In this document: positions 34,105-45,670 of the stretch, one piece after another
How positions within the stretch are numbered: position 1 is the stretch's first letter
Layout of the letters: each line of letters starts with the position of its first letter
Source of the DNA: Artemisia argyi
Taxonomy: Eukaryota > Streptophyta > Magnoliopsida > Asterales > Asteraceae
Direction: 5' to 3'
Length of the DNA: 64,000 bases
NCBI GenBank assembly: GCA_030686995.1
Contig: CM060709.1
Coordinates: 306,423,857-306,487,856 of the forward strand
Translations under genes and position numbers: made by a program
Notes under the pieces: model-generated
Database searches by the model: none
Told to the model about the DNA's origin: nothing
Seen by the model: only the letters and a program-made list of their open reading frames with translations

Positions 34105-36054
34105 CTACGTGATCTCATCATTGGTTCCACTCTCTAGGTCGTCTTCTAAACTAGTATCGCTTTCATAGTGCAAGTACTTCGGATCTTCGAACTCAAAAAT
34201 ATCTTGTCGATACTTAGAACCAAGCTTACTAACATTCTTAAAGAATCCACATGATAAATCAGAAATATTTCTACACCCTCTCCTAACATCTTCATCACAC
34301 AAGATAAGTTGGGAGCTCATCATATCAAGCCCGTCACAATCTATTTCCTTAAGGTATTTTCTCTTGTAAGCCGTTTGGTATGAAATCCTCCTAATCCCAT
34401 CAGTGAAGGTCATGATTCCGTTCAAGTCATCCACTATCAAAGTAGTGATTTCACAAAAGGGTGCTCCAAAGATGACTTGTGATAACCTAGGGTCGACATA
34501 GTCCTCTATGTTGTCCACAATCGTGAATTCCATAGAGAATGCCATATTTCCTACGAACACCTGGATTTCATGATCCTTACCAACCACTTTCTCTCCCTTG
34601 TAAATCATCCCCCATCTGCAGAAATTGTTATAATGAAACAATGACATACAATTCTTTGGCAGGAATACATTAATGTATATGTTATCGAAGTACTTATGAC
34701 CGATCATGCAGGGGATTTTGAGATTATTCGGATCACGTCGTCTTATCTTCCCCAACTCTCCATCCTTTGACCCATATAGATTCCCCTCAAGAGAGGGACG
34801 ATACTCGTACACCTCCTCACTATCCCTACAAAAAATTACCTTCCTAACACCATTGGTGAGTACTACACTACCATCTTTCTCATCAAGGATTGCTCCCGAT
34901 TCATTGATAAATGGTATCCCAAAGACAAGGTGGGTTAACGTTTGATTGGTGAGAGGGTCCACGTCATCAACCACGGTGAGGTCAGTATTGTAAACAAGCT
35001 CTCCAATCCTAATTGATAAATTTTCTATTACTCTCTCGCACGCAATGTGCTCTGGGAAGGTTTTGTGGTATAGGGAAAGGGGGATTATGTTGACTGGGAA
35101 GCTAGGATCTATATGACTATCGGTTAAGAGCTTTTCCTTAATGGTACAGGGGATCTTGAAAACTTTAGGGTTACTTTCCTTAGTCTGATTGCTACCCACA
35201 CTAATAACATCCTCCATTTTTCTCTCGGATTCTTCTATAATAGATTTACCCAAAATGGTTGGATCTTTCTCATGCTCTTCCGATTTCTCTTTCCTTTCAT
35301 CCGGTTTGTCGGATTCTTGCGCGGTGTATTGCTCGGGTGAGTCGGTAGGTTTCCTTGCCGAAGCATGGTCAACCCTTGAGGTCTCATCTTTCGCTGTCTG
35401 ACTGAATTTGTTAGTTTGTTGTTGGGTTGGGTTGGATGTTGAAGCAGATATTGTGGTGATGGTGTTTACGAAGTGGATTGGTCCAGGGGGGTTGACAGGT
35501 TCTTTTCCGTTAGGAGATAGATGTTTGAATAACTTGCTAGGACTTTTTATTTTTACAGGGGAGGCTGGTGGACTCATGACGGTAGCAGATTTAACCTCAT
35601 CAACGTGAATGGGCTTATTATCAATATGCTCTTTGATAGCAGTCAACAGATTACAAATCTTGTTGTTCACGTCAGCCTGCTGTTGTTTAAATTTTGCCTC
35701 GAGCGTAGTGAGCTGTAGTTCTTGAGATAGAATGATTTTTTTTAAAGTATCTTCACAGCTTTGCCTAGGAATACCTTGTGACGGAAAATGCTCGGACCAA
35801 GTGAGTGGTGAGGAGTCATTGAAGGATACGCTTCGCGTTTGGTACCCTCTAAAATCAGGTTTATCCTTCCATGCCTCATAGGCTTCGGCAGAAGTTCGAG
35901 GACCCTGACCTACGTGTGATGATGTGAATTCGTTATAAGCACGTTTAGGAAGTTCCATGCAGTTATAGGTCTCATGAGGGCCATTGCACAGTTTGCATGT
36001 AGAAGCGATTCTGCTTACTTGGCTTGAAGGTTTATGAGCTTCGTAAGATTTCAT
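34105..36054 (-). CDS. B3 ORF2: zinc knuckle and two tandem pseudo-protease domains
   Basis: 649 codons, open throughout, starting MKSYEAHKPSSQVSRIAS four codons after the gag stop. Residues ~20-33 are a CCHC-like knuckle, CKLCNGPHETYNC. Residues ~110-150 are a Gln-rich helix (TLEAKFKQQQADVNNKICNL), followed by a Ser/Thr/Glu-rich linker. Residues ~300-430 and ~445-570 are two retropepsin-like repeats: IPCTIKE...SHIDPSFPVNII...LTHLVFGIPF and IPCMIGH...YINVFLPKNCM...LSQVIFGAPF. Neither has Asp-Thr/Ser-Gly, and the second has Asn for Asp. The C-terminus is acidic. A conventional protease would need one active triad per monomer, so these are presumably non-catalytic. The long open frame suggests recent activity. 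Confidence 0.8.
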   Translation of the reverse strand: MKSYEAHKPSSQVSRIASTCKLCNGPHETYNCMELPKRAYNEFTSSHVGQGPRTSAEAYEAWKDKPDFRGYQTRSVSFNDSSPLTWSEHFPSQGIPRQSCEDTLKKIILSQELQLTTLEAKFKQQQADVNNKICNLLTAIKEHIDNKPIHVDEVKSATVMSPPASPVKIKSPSKLFKHLSPNGKEPVNPPGPIHFVNTITTISASTSNPTQQQTNKFSQTAKDETSRVDHASARKPTDSPEQYTAQESDKPDERKEKSEEHEKDPTILGKSIIEESERKMEDVISVGSNQTKESNPKVFKIPCTIKEKLLTDSHIDPSFPVNIIPLSLYHKTFPEHIACERVIENLSIRIGELVYNTDLTVVDDVDPLTNQTLTHLVFGIPFINESGAILDEKDGSVVLTNGVRKVIFCRDSEEVYEYRPSLEGNLYGSKDGELGKIRRRDPNNLKIPCMIGHKYFDNIYINVFLPKNCMSLFHYNNFCRWGMIYKGEKVVGKDHEIQVFVGNMAFSMEFTIVDNIEDYVDPRLSQVIFGAPFCEITTLIVDDLNGIMTFTDGIRRISYQTAYKRKYLKEIDCDGLDMMSSQLILCDEDVRRGCRNISDLSCGFFKNVSKLGSKYRQDIFEFEDPKYLHYESDTSLEDDLESGTNDEIT

Positions 36055-36066
36055 GAGAGACTTGAC

Positions 36067-36861
36067 TCAACCTTCAAGTTCCATGATCCTACGGTCGGGA
36101 GTGCTAGAATTGTTTGAAGGCAAAGATATTGCCTTGACCGTTTTGTTCAAATCACGGGGATCATTCCAACTTTCGTTGTCATAGAGAGCAAGATCTTCTA
36201 TGAGTTCCCATGATTGTTCCGCACTAAGATCACGTAGCTTACCACCGGCCGATTGGTCAATGGCTCGCCTCGTGGAGATGTCGATATGGTCATAGAAGAT
36301 TTGGACTTGGAGCCAAAGATCTATGCCATGATGAGGGACTTTTTGGAGTAAGTCCTTGAAACGAGTCCATGCTTCATAAAGAGATTCATTTTGACGTTGT
36401 TGGAACATCAAGATGTCATTTCTAAGCTTAGTAGTTCTCCCCGGTGGGAAAAATTGAGCAAGGAAACGAGTGGTGAGATCATCCCATGTGGTGATGGATC
36501 CCGCGGGTAAACGCTCAAGCCATTGACTAGCTTGATCCCGTAGAGAGAATTGGAATAGGCGTAAATGGGTAGTCTCTCTAGTTTCAACACCTAGGTCTAT
36601 GGAATCTACGATTTTGAGAAAGTCCTTAAGATGTTGGTTTGGATCTTCGGAACGAAGTCCATGGAATGCACATCCGCTTTGCACCAACCGGATGGTGTCG
36701 GATCGCAAGGGGGTCACATTGGCTCCGGTTAGCTCAATGGTGTTTCGGTAGCCTTGGTGGCTAGGTCGGGAATACTCTCCTAAGGTTCGGGGCCTAAGGG
36801 GTTCTAATGGTGGGTTTTGTTGTGGAGGGATGACGGGTTCAAAGATGTTACCACTTTCCAT
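36067..36861 (-). CDS. gag: B3 gag capsid protein
   Basis: 264 codons: MESGNIFEPVIPPQQNPPLE, then the conserved RTLGEYSRPSHQGYRNTIEL, and the capsid domain over residues ~75-230 (RLFQFSLRDQASQWLERLPA, FLAQFFPPGRTTKLRNDILM, LLQKVPHHGIDLWLQVQIFY). This is the retrotransposon gag family that assembles cytoplasmic virus-like particles. It ends IMELEG then TGA, in frame with ORF2 and followed after VKSL by the ORF2 Met. It is intact, and nearly collinear with the broken gag of element A. Confidence 0.9.
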   Translation of the reverse strand: MESGNIFEPVIPPQQNPPLEPLRPRTLGEYSRPSHQGYRNTIELTGANVTPLRSDTIRLVQSGCAFHGLRSEDPNQHLKDFLKIVDSIDLGVETRETTHLRLFQFSLRDQASQWLERLPAGSITTWDDLTTRFLAQFFPPGRTTKLRNDILMFQQRQNESLYEAWTRFKDLLQKVPHHGIDLWLQVQIFYDHIDISTRRAIDQSAGGKLRDLSAEQSWELIEDLALYDNESWNDPRDLNKTVKAISLPSNNSSTPDRRIMELEG

Positions 36862-36906
36862 GATGTCGACCTAATAAAAAGAAATCCTAACCTAGACAAT
36901 AACTAT

Positions 36907-36925
36907 TCCCCGGGCTGCGGCGCCA
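36907..36925 (-). promoter_or_regulatory. Primer-binding site of B3 (tRNA-Asp type)
   Basis: Element-sense TGGCGCCGCAGCCCGGGGA, 6 nt after the 5' LTR. Confidence 0.85.
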
Positions 36926-36931
36926 AAAACT

Positions 36932-38319
36932 TGATGCGTGGGAATCGCAACAGGCTTTACCTCTCGAGGGATCTCGAGAAGCTTACAACCCCCACCAGGC
37001 AGTGTACCTGATCGTTGTAGTATAGTATGGTGACAAGTACCGGGGGATTGATCGTTTAGCTTAGGAATAGTGTTGCTAGGATTAGAAAGCCTAAATACTA
37101 GTTCTAAAGGTGAGGGATGAGTATTTTTGTGTTTTTATATTTTTTAGAAAGCAAGTAAAATCTCGGGTTTTGAAGGATTTGGGCGAAATTAGTTGCTACT
37201 CAACTAACCCAATACTAAGATGCAATCAAAATAAAATACTAAAAATGAAAATAAACTAATTATACTAAGGTTGTGAGCAGTAATTGGAGAAAATGTGTTT
37301 ACTTAGATTTCACTACTCCCTAGATATCTTTTACACGTTAATTACTTCTTATAATTGCATGGATGACGGATCGTATTCCTTAATACCATTCATGGGGTGG
37401 CATTCATAACTCCCCAATTCTATGAGCTCTTATCTCCTCCTACACCATGCCCAGCACAACTATAGGGATTGTAAACAGTGGCTCATGCATTAAATACAAC
37501 CAATAAAGACCTAGTACACCTCGGTTCATGTTTCTTAAGACGTTCAAGCATGTTACCATTTGGAGATCTGCCAGTTTTCTTAAGCCTAACATATAAATCA
37601 TTCACCCAAAACAAGAATAAACAAGTAATCAACACATAATCAATATCTAGGTTTCATTAGATCTAAGCAAACACAAAAGAGATCTAGCCTAGCATGATTG
37701 AATTAAGACAAGAACATGATATAGACAACCAACACATAGACATATTGATTGAATTAGAAGAACACTTATCTTAATTAATCATGCAAGGTATCAAGGGGTT
37801 GGAACCCTTGAAAAACCTGTAAAGTTACACCAAAATCGTCTTTAGGGTTTCTCCCAAAACTTCTCTCTTTAAATGTGAAAAACTAGAAAACTATATATAG
37901 GAAAATAGGGATGACGGCGTCAAGAACAAAGGTGTGACGCCGTCATCTCGCCGCCAAATACTTCCTCGGACGGCCTTGATCTACTTCTGACGCCATCAAG
38001 GCCTAGGCCATCACACAAATTACTCTTGACGCCCTGTGTGTGACGCCGTCATCAACTACGGATTTTAATTCTTGGGGTTTTGACGCCGTCAGGAAAAACT
38101 CTTGACGCCTTCATGTACTGTTCCCAGCATGGAAAATTGAGACTTTGCCATTTTCTTCACTTTTATGCTCCAAAAATGTCCAAAATGCCTTCTTTTCCAG
38201 AATTCACTCTCTAAGTACCTAAAATCACAAAAGGAACGATTTAGGGCAATATTTGATCAAATAAATTCGGATTCGGGCTTAAATGACCCCCTAAAAACGG
38301 ACCATTTTTCGCCTCATCA
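36932..38319 (-). repeat. 5' LTR of B3
   Basis: 1388 bp, same length as the 3' copy. It contains the palindrome array (about 37912-38110), with several sites decayed from CGCCGTC to CGCCATC, and the tRNA-Asp-like block near 37015 with one substitution after it. Confidence 0.92.
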
Positions 38320-38324
38320 GTGAC

Positions 38325-39260
38325 CTTGATGTGATGGAGGATGTATCCAAACATGATCACATTGATCAAAAAGACCTAGGTTTTATGATCGATGATGATG
38401 AATCTCAAGAAACAGATGATGAATCTCTTAGGCAATTTGTATATAGCAGTCAGAATATTGAAGATGATCCTTATGATTCGGACATAGAAGTTGAGATGCC
38501 TAGAGAAGCACGTGAGATACTTGGGAGAATGTTAGGGCTAGATCCTGACACATGGAATGATGAGGTGAACAACATAAGCCCACAAAATACTCAACCATCA
38601 TTTGAGGAATACACCCCACCCGTGACTTACCCGGAAGAAGTAGAAGAGACTATAGGAGCCCCAATAGAGGTAGAACCCTTGTACCAAACACCACTAGAGG
38701 GTATAGGTTTGAATACTTGTAGTGATAACCTTACTCTTAGTTCTAGGGAATTACCTAGTGTTGATGAACCGAAACCTCAATCTTCATACAACTCTCCATC
38801 CTTAGATATACATCTAGGAGACAAAAGAGGAGTCGACCCACCCATCAACCCATGTAGTCCGGGTAGTCTTAGGATAAAGGTAGTGGACTCTAAGCCTTGT
38901 AGAAAGGAAGCCAATATAGGAGTGGAAAATGACCTTACATGCTTACATCACCCATTTATGATTGATCATAAGAAACATTATGGGTTTAAACCGGGTTTAT
39001 TAGGTCAAGACGGATCCCCAACTAGTAGTCTCTCGAAGTTGATAGAAAATGATCCCTTTCTAGGAGAAAATCTTAATCCACCCATTAACCCGATTGAATT
39101 AGGTAAGGTTATGATGATAGGAGCACAGCCCTTTGAACATATAATTCATCCACCACTCTTTCCTCAAATGGCATATTTCCACCCTAAGGGTGTGTATCGC
39201 TACTTCCACCCGCACTTAATCCTAAGTGTAGGGAAAACCTCCCATATTTCTGTTCAATAA
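38325..39260 (+). pseudogene. B2 ORF, 3' part (acidic module of unknown function)
   Basis: Continues in frame from 30250 (LDVMEDVSKHDHIDQKDLGF) once B3 is removed. Residues are acidic and Pro-rich, with SSQNIEDDPYDSD, PREAREILGRMLGLD, VDSKPCRKEANIGVENDLTC, LHHPFMIDHKKHYGFKPGLL, LGKVMMIGAQPFEHIIHPPL and HPKGVYRYFHPHLILSVGK. It ends at TAA 39258. The same module is in B4. No catalytic or nucleic-acid-binding motif is evident. Similarity between B2 and B4 is highest in the HHPFMIDHKKHYGF block, hinting at constraint there. I do not recognise the family. Confidence 0.7.
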
Positions 39261-41728
39261 GGGTAGAGTTAGGCTCGTAACTCAAACAAAAACAAGCGCT
39301 TCTTGGGAGGCAACCCATGTTTTGTGTGATTTTATTTGTTTGTTTGTTATTTGCTTCCGTATGCATGCTTAATTTTTATTGTTGGTAGATCATGTTTCTA
39401 AACTAAAATGTGGAAATACTTTACTTTGTTGTTTTGGCCTAGTCTTAACTCCACCTAAAGGTATTTTTGCAAAAGATAAGTGTAAGGGGAAACCCCAAAT
39501 ATGTTTTTAAGAAACAAACCGATCATGATTCTCCACAATATTAAATGAACATGTATATTCGTATTTGTTAGAGTCAAATGCTTGTATTGAGTTATAATGA
39601 AGTTTTGCAGGATTTTCCAGGAAGTAGGACCAAGTTTTTCCAGAAATTTTCCGGAAACTTAACATAAGAATTTCTGCAGGTACATTCTGACGGCGTCAGG
39701 GGTTTACTCTTGACGGCGTCAGGAGTTAAAATCTGGAAATTTTACCGGTTTTGTTTTTCTAACGGAGTCTTATGGTTTTTGTGAATTATTAAGTTTTATA
39801 ATCTCCAGGAGATCTGCAAACTTCATTCCACAAGCATTATATCTTATCTGGTTTTCTAGGATTTAGAAACTTATATAGGATGCCGCCGATTTTACGCGAG
39901 GTTGTCTTGTCTATTTTGTCAGGTTTTACAGGTTATGTATGACAAGGAGATGATTTATATTCTGGAAGGGAAGCTTTGATTGTTCATTTTCTTGGAGGAA
40001 GATTTAACCTGGCCATCCTATTATCCATACCGAGCGAATCAGGGGAGTATTTGATTTCATTCTTTTTACTTATTTCACTTTTACATTCTTTACTTGAACA
40101 TTTGGGACAATGTTCATCTTAAGTGTAAGGGGAGGGTAAAAAGATGATACATTACATATGCACTTCCGCTTGAGTTTGTTTTGTTTAATGGTTGATGTGT
40201 AATAAAACTATGAGAAATACTTGTTAGTGCAATTTTAGCGCCAAATTTAAAATTTTTTACAACATTTAGGAGTGAAACTTTAGCCATAGCAAGCGTCTCA
40301 TGGATAGGAGATTGTATGACTAGCACATAACCGTATATTCAGAAAAATTTTCCACCCAAATATGTGAGGTTCGCCTTTAGATTTGATAGGAAAAGCATTT
40401 ACTATTAGTGCTTATGAGTGTACCGGTAGCATTTAGATTCTAGAACTTACGTTAGTGATGCATCCCGAGACCGCTAGTGAGACTACATTCGTGTGGTAGG
40501 ATTTACTACATGATAAGAGGCATTAGGTTCACCCTTGTGTTAAACCCGTATTATAATTACTTGACCATTTAAGTCATATTACTTTGCTAGTTAAGTCAAC
40601 TAATTTTTCCCACACCCTTAGCGTTGTACTCATTTTTAGTACACGAAACCCCTAGTACACCCCTCCGAGCCTATCTTTTCGTTTCTAACTTTAAGCATTT
40701 TACTTAAAGGAAGAATTTGTTACACCCCACTTAAATGTACACCCAAATCGCCTTAGCCTTCCGTGTGTGCGCTCATTTTTAGTGCATTATTGTTATTTGT
40801 TAAACCCTAAGTTAACTTTCTAATTGATTACATGGTTGCTAAGTTGAGTCATATCCTTGTACATATTGTTTTGGGACGATTGGGACTCATGGGTAAGTAC
40901 TTAATTTATGGAGTAATGGGGAAGAACATCATTTATTACCCCCGTATGTGCGTTAATCTAAAAAGTGCTCCAAGTGTTTTGATTTTCTTAATTCGAGTTA
41001 TTAGATTAGTTTGATTGTAAAGTATGTAAAGATTCAAGTGTAAGGGGAATTCTCATTCCCTATGATGTATTATTTTGGATGGTAGGGTAAGAGTGTATGC
41101 AAAAAAAAAATAAATAAATAAAAAATAAAAAAAAAATAAAAATTCGAAAAAATCAAGAAAAAGAAAAAAAAAAAAAAAAAAACGGACTACCATCCCATTT
41201 CATTCTATGTTCATTTTATGTTTTTTTATTTTTCATTTATTAGCTTAAGTCGAGTCTAGTCTTGGCTTAGCAACGCCATATTGTACATGTAATTAACCAA
41301 GATTGTTAACTCGCCACCAGTAAAACTTCCTTTATCCAACAAAACCGTGTATTTCATTTCCCTACACCTAACGTTACAACCCTTTAAAAGACCTCTTTGA
41401 TAGTTTATCCTAGGTGCTTACGCCATGTGGTGGAGGTTTGATCCTTTCCCAAGCCTATGGTAATCTATTTTGCTATGACAGGTAGTGAGAGATATCTTCC
41501 ATTTCCATATTGTAATTTACACTTTTTTACACCCGAGAGATGTGAGTATCTAAACACTATTTGTGAGGTGCTTGTGTATGACCTCCGTGCTTGTCTATTG
41601 GTCTTTAGTGGAACGATTATTTGTTGTAATTACTTTTATATTAGTGTTAAATGACCCCTAACTTGTCTTTTGAGTAGAATAAAAGCGCATTTGCTTGAGG
41701 ACAAGCAAATCTCAAGTGTAAGGGTATA
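39261..41728 (+). other. 3' non-coding cassette of B2
   Basis: Homologue of the B1 cassette: GGGAGGCAACCC block (39305), AAGTGTAAGGGG at 39479, palindrome pair at about 39689 and 39712, GGACAATG with AAGTGTAAGGGG (40108-40131), AAGTGTAAGGGG (41037), A-rich tract (41101-41180), and AAGTGTAAGGGTATA against the LTR. Confidence 0.8.
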
Positions 41729-43146
41729 TGATGAGGCGAAAAATGATCCGTTTTTAGGGGGTCATTTAAGCCCGAATTCGAATTTATTTGATCAAATATT
41801 GCCCTAAATCATTCCTTTTGTGATTTTAGGTACTTTGGGAGAGAAATCTGGAAAAGGAAGCAATTCGGACGTTTTTGGAGCATAAAAGTGAAGAAAACGC
41901 CAAAGTCTTAATTTTCCATGCTGGGAACAGTAGGTGACGGCGTCAAGAGCAACACCTTGACGGCGTCAAGAGCAAATTTCATGAATTTCCATGACTACCC
42001 AGAACAGATTTGACGGCGTCACGTAGGAAGGGCGTCAAGAGTAAAAGAGTCATGATGGCCTGGAAGTGTATAAGTCTTGACGGCGTCAGAAGTAGATCTA
42101 GGCAGTCCGAGGATTGTTTTGGCGGCGAGGTGACGGCGTCACAAGTTTATTCTTGACGCCGTCAAACCTATTTTTCTATATATAGTTTTCTAATTTTTCA
42201 CATTTATAAGAGAGAAGTTTTGGGAGAAACCCTAAGTACGATTTTGGTGTAACTTTACAGGTTTTTCAAGGGTTCCAACCCCTTGATACCTTGCATGATT
42301 AATCAAGATAAGTGTTCTTCTAATTCAATCAATATGTCTATGTGTTGGTTGTCTATATCATGTTCTTGTCTTAATTCTATCATGCTAGGCTAGATCTCTT
42401 TTGTGTTTGCTTAGATCTAATGAAACCTAGATATTGATTATGTGTTGATTACTTGTTTATTCTTGTCTTGGATGAATGATTTATATGTTAGGCTTAAGAA
42501 AACTGGCAGATCTCCAATTGGTAACATGCTTGAACGTCTTAAGAAACATGAACCAACGCGCATTAGGTCTTTATTGGTTATATTTAATGCATGAGCCACT
42601 GTTTACAATCCCTATAGTTGTGCTGGGCATGGTGTAGGAGGAGATAAGAGCTCATAGAATTGGGGAGTTATGTGTGCCACCCCATGAATGGTATTAAGGA
42701 ATACAATCCGTCATCCATGCAATTATAACAAGTAATTAACGTGTAAAAGATATCTAGGGAGTAGTGAAATCTAAGTAAACATATTTTCTCCAATTACTGC
42801 TCACAACTTTAGTATAAATTAGTTTATTTTCATTTTCAGTATTTTATTTTGATTGCATCTTAGTATTGGGTTAGTTGAATCGCAACTAATTCCGCCCACT
42901 CTTTCAAAACCCGAGATTTTAATTTGCTTTCTAAAAAATATAAAAACACAAAAATAATCATCCCTCACCTTTAGAACTAGTATTTAGGCTTTCTAATCCT
43001 AGCGACACTATTCCTAAGCTGAACGATCAATCCCCCGATACTTGTCACTATACTATACTACAACGATCAGGTACACTGCCTGGTGGGGGTTGTAAGCTTC
43101 TCGAGATCCCTCGAGAGGTAAAGCCTGTTGCGATTCCCACGCATCA
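41729..43146 (+). repeat. 3' LTR of B2
   Basis: 1418 bp; palindromes about 41936-42165, TATA about 42177-42184, tRNA-Asp complement about 43052-43066. Confidence 0.93.
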
Positions 43147-43151
43147 CACCC

Positions 43152-43200
43152 GCACTTAATCCTAAGTGTAGGGAAAATCTCCCCTATTTCCGTTAAATAA
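43152..43200 (+). pseudogene. B4 ORF, 3' terminal codons
   Basis: Completes the B4 ORF after removal of B2: HPHLILSVGKISPISVK then TAA at 43198, parallel to the B2 ORF end at 39208-39260. Confidence 0.75.
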
Positions 43201-45670
43201 GGGTAGAGGCAGGCTCGTGACTTGAACAAAAACAAGCGCTTCTTGGGAGGCAACCCATGTTTTGAATGATTTTTATTTGTTTGATTGTTATTTGCTTCCG
43301 TATGCATGCTTTATTTTTATTGTTGGTAGATCATGTTTCAAAATAAAATTGTGAAAATGCATTATTTTGTCATTTAACTTCGTCTTAACTTCATATAAAG
43401 GTATTTCGCAAAAGATAAGTGTAAGGGGAAACCCCAAATATGTTTTCAAGAAACAAAAATTGATCATGATTCTCCACAATATTAAATGAACATGTATATT
43501 AGTATTTGTTAGAGTCAAATGCTTGTATCGAGTCATAATGATGTTTTGCAGGATTTTCCAGGAAGTAAGACATAAGTTTTCCAAAAATTTTCTGGAAACT
43601 TAACGTAAAGATTTCTACAGGTCACTTCTGACGGCGTCAGGAAGAAATTCCTGACGGCGTCATGTGTAAAATTCTGGAAATTTTGCTAGTTTTGTTTTTC
43701 TAACGGAGTCTCAAAGTTTTTGTTGAATTTTTAGTTTTATAAACTCCAGGAAATCTGCAAACATCATTCCACAAGCATTATATCCCTTTAATTCCTAGAA
43801 AGCAATTTAAGATATATATGTTATTTTTCTAGGATTTATTAGTATATATATATATTGCCACCGATTTTACGCGAGGTTGCCTTGCTTGTTTTCTCAGGTT
43901 TAACAGGTTATGTATGACAAAAAGATGATTTATATTCTGGAAGGGAAGCTTTGATTGTTCATTTTCTTGGAGGAAGATCTAACCTTGTTACCACACTATC
44001 CACACCGAACGAATCAGGGGAGTATTTGATTTCATTCTTTTACCTATTTCACTTTTACATTCTTTAATTGAACATTGGGGATAATGTTCATCCTAAGTGT
44101 AAGGGGAGGGTAAAATGATGATACCTTATAATATACACTTTCACTTGAGTTTGTTTGTTTGATGGTAGGTGTGTAATAAAACTATGAGAAATACTTGTTA
44201 GTATAATTTTAGCGCCAAATTTAAAATTTTTTACAACATTTAGGAGTGAAACTTTAGCCATAGCAAGCGTCTCATGGATAGGAGATTGTATGACTAGCAC
44301 AAAACCGTATCATTCAGAAAAATTTTCCACCCAAATATGTGAGGTTCGCCTTTAGATTTGATAGGAAAAGCATTTACTATTAGTGCTTACGAGTGTACCG
44401 GTAGCATTTAGATTCTAGAACTTGCGTTAGTGATGCATCCCGAGACCGCTAGTGAGACTACATTCGTGTAGTAGGATTTACTACATGATAAGAGGCATTA
44501 GGATCACCCTTGTGTTAAACCCGTATCTTAATTTATTGACCATTTAAGTCATATTGCTTGGCTAGTCAAGTCAATTAATTTTTCCCACAGCTTAGCGTTG
44601 TACTCATTTTTAGTACACGATACCCCTAGTACACCCCTCCGAGCCTATCTTTTCGTTTCTAACTTTAAGCATCTTACTTAAAGGAAGAATTTGTTACACC
44701 CCACTTAAATGTACACCCAAATCGCCTTAGCCTTCCGTGTATGCACTCATCTTTAGTGCATTATTGTTATATGTTTAAACCCTTAGTTAATTATCTAATT
44801 GATTACATAGTTGCTAAGTCGAGTCATATCCTTGTACATATTGTTTTGGGACGATTGGGGCTCATGGGTAAAGTACTAATGTTATGGAGTAATGGGGAAG
44901 AACATCATATTATTACCCCCATATGTTCGTTAATCTTAAAAGTACTCCAAGTGTTTTGATTATCTTAATTCGAGTCATTAGATTAGTTTATTGCGAAGTA
45001 TGTAAAAATTCAAGTGTAAAGGGAATGTTCATTCCTTATGATGTATTATTTTGGATGGTAGGGTAAAAGTGTATGAAAAAAAAATCAAAAAATTAAAAAA
45101 AAAACAAAAAAAAGAGAAAAACATACGGACTACCATCCCGTTTCATTCTATGTTTATTTTATGTTTTTGTTATTTTTGATTTATTAGCTTAAGTCGAGTC
45201 TAGTCTGGGCTTAGCAACGCCATATTGTACATGTAATTAACCAAGATGATTAACTCGCACCAGTAAAGATTGCCTATATCCAACAAAACCGTGTATTCCA
45301 TATCCCTACACCTAACGTTATAACCTTTTAAAAGACCTCTTTGATAGTTTATCCTAGGTGCTTACGCCATGTGGTGGAGGTTTGATCCTTTCCCAAGCCT
45401 ATGGTAATCTATTTTGCTATGACAGGTAGTGAGAGATATTTTCAATTTCCATATTGTGATATATACTTTATTACACCCGAGAGATGTGAGTATCAAAACA
45501 CTATTTGTGAGGTGCTAGTGTATGACCTCTGTGCTTGTCTTTGGTCTTTAGTGGAACGGTTATTTGTTGTAATTACTTTTATATTAGTGTTAAATGACCC
45601 CTAGCTTGTATTTTGACTATAATAAAACGCATTTGCTTGAGGACAAGCAAATCTCAAGTGTAAGGGTATA
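43201..45670 (+). other. 3' non-coding cassette of B4
   Basis: More diverged homologue of the B1/B2 cassette: GGGAGGCAACCC block (43243), AAGTGTAAGGGG (43418), palindrome pair (about 43628, 43652), GGATAATG with AAGTGTAAGGGG (about 44080-44108), AAGTGTAAAGGG (45014), A-rich tract (about 45075-45115), and AAGTGTAAGGGTATA before the LTR. Confidence 0.8.

Larger units (their letters stand above)
30251..38319 (-). mobile_element. B3: family B element with full gag and duplicated pseudo-protease
   Basis: 1388-bp LTRs (30251-31638 = 3' LTR, 36932-38319 = 5' LTR) and perfect TSD GTGAC (30246-30250, 38320-38324). Minus-strand order is LTR, PBS, gag, ORF2, 2.47 kb 3' cassette, LTR. It is the most complete family B member here but has no RT, RH or IN. 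By eye about 20 LTR differences (~1.4%), many of them C-to-T or G-to-A in CG context, as expected from methylated DNA. Confidence 0.93.
28327..43146 (+). mobile_element. B2: family B element inside B4, itself hosting B3
   Basis: 1418-bp LTRs (28327-29744, 41729-43146) and perfect TSD CACCC (28322-28326, 43147-43151). The interior is 29745-30250 plus 38325-41728: Asp-type PBS, one ORF and the 3' cassette. It inserted into the ORF of a sibling (B4) at a site that B2 itself carries intact at about 39208-39214. The LTRs differ at about 18 positions by eye (~1.3%). Confidence 0.93.
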
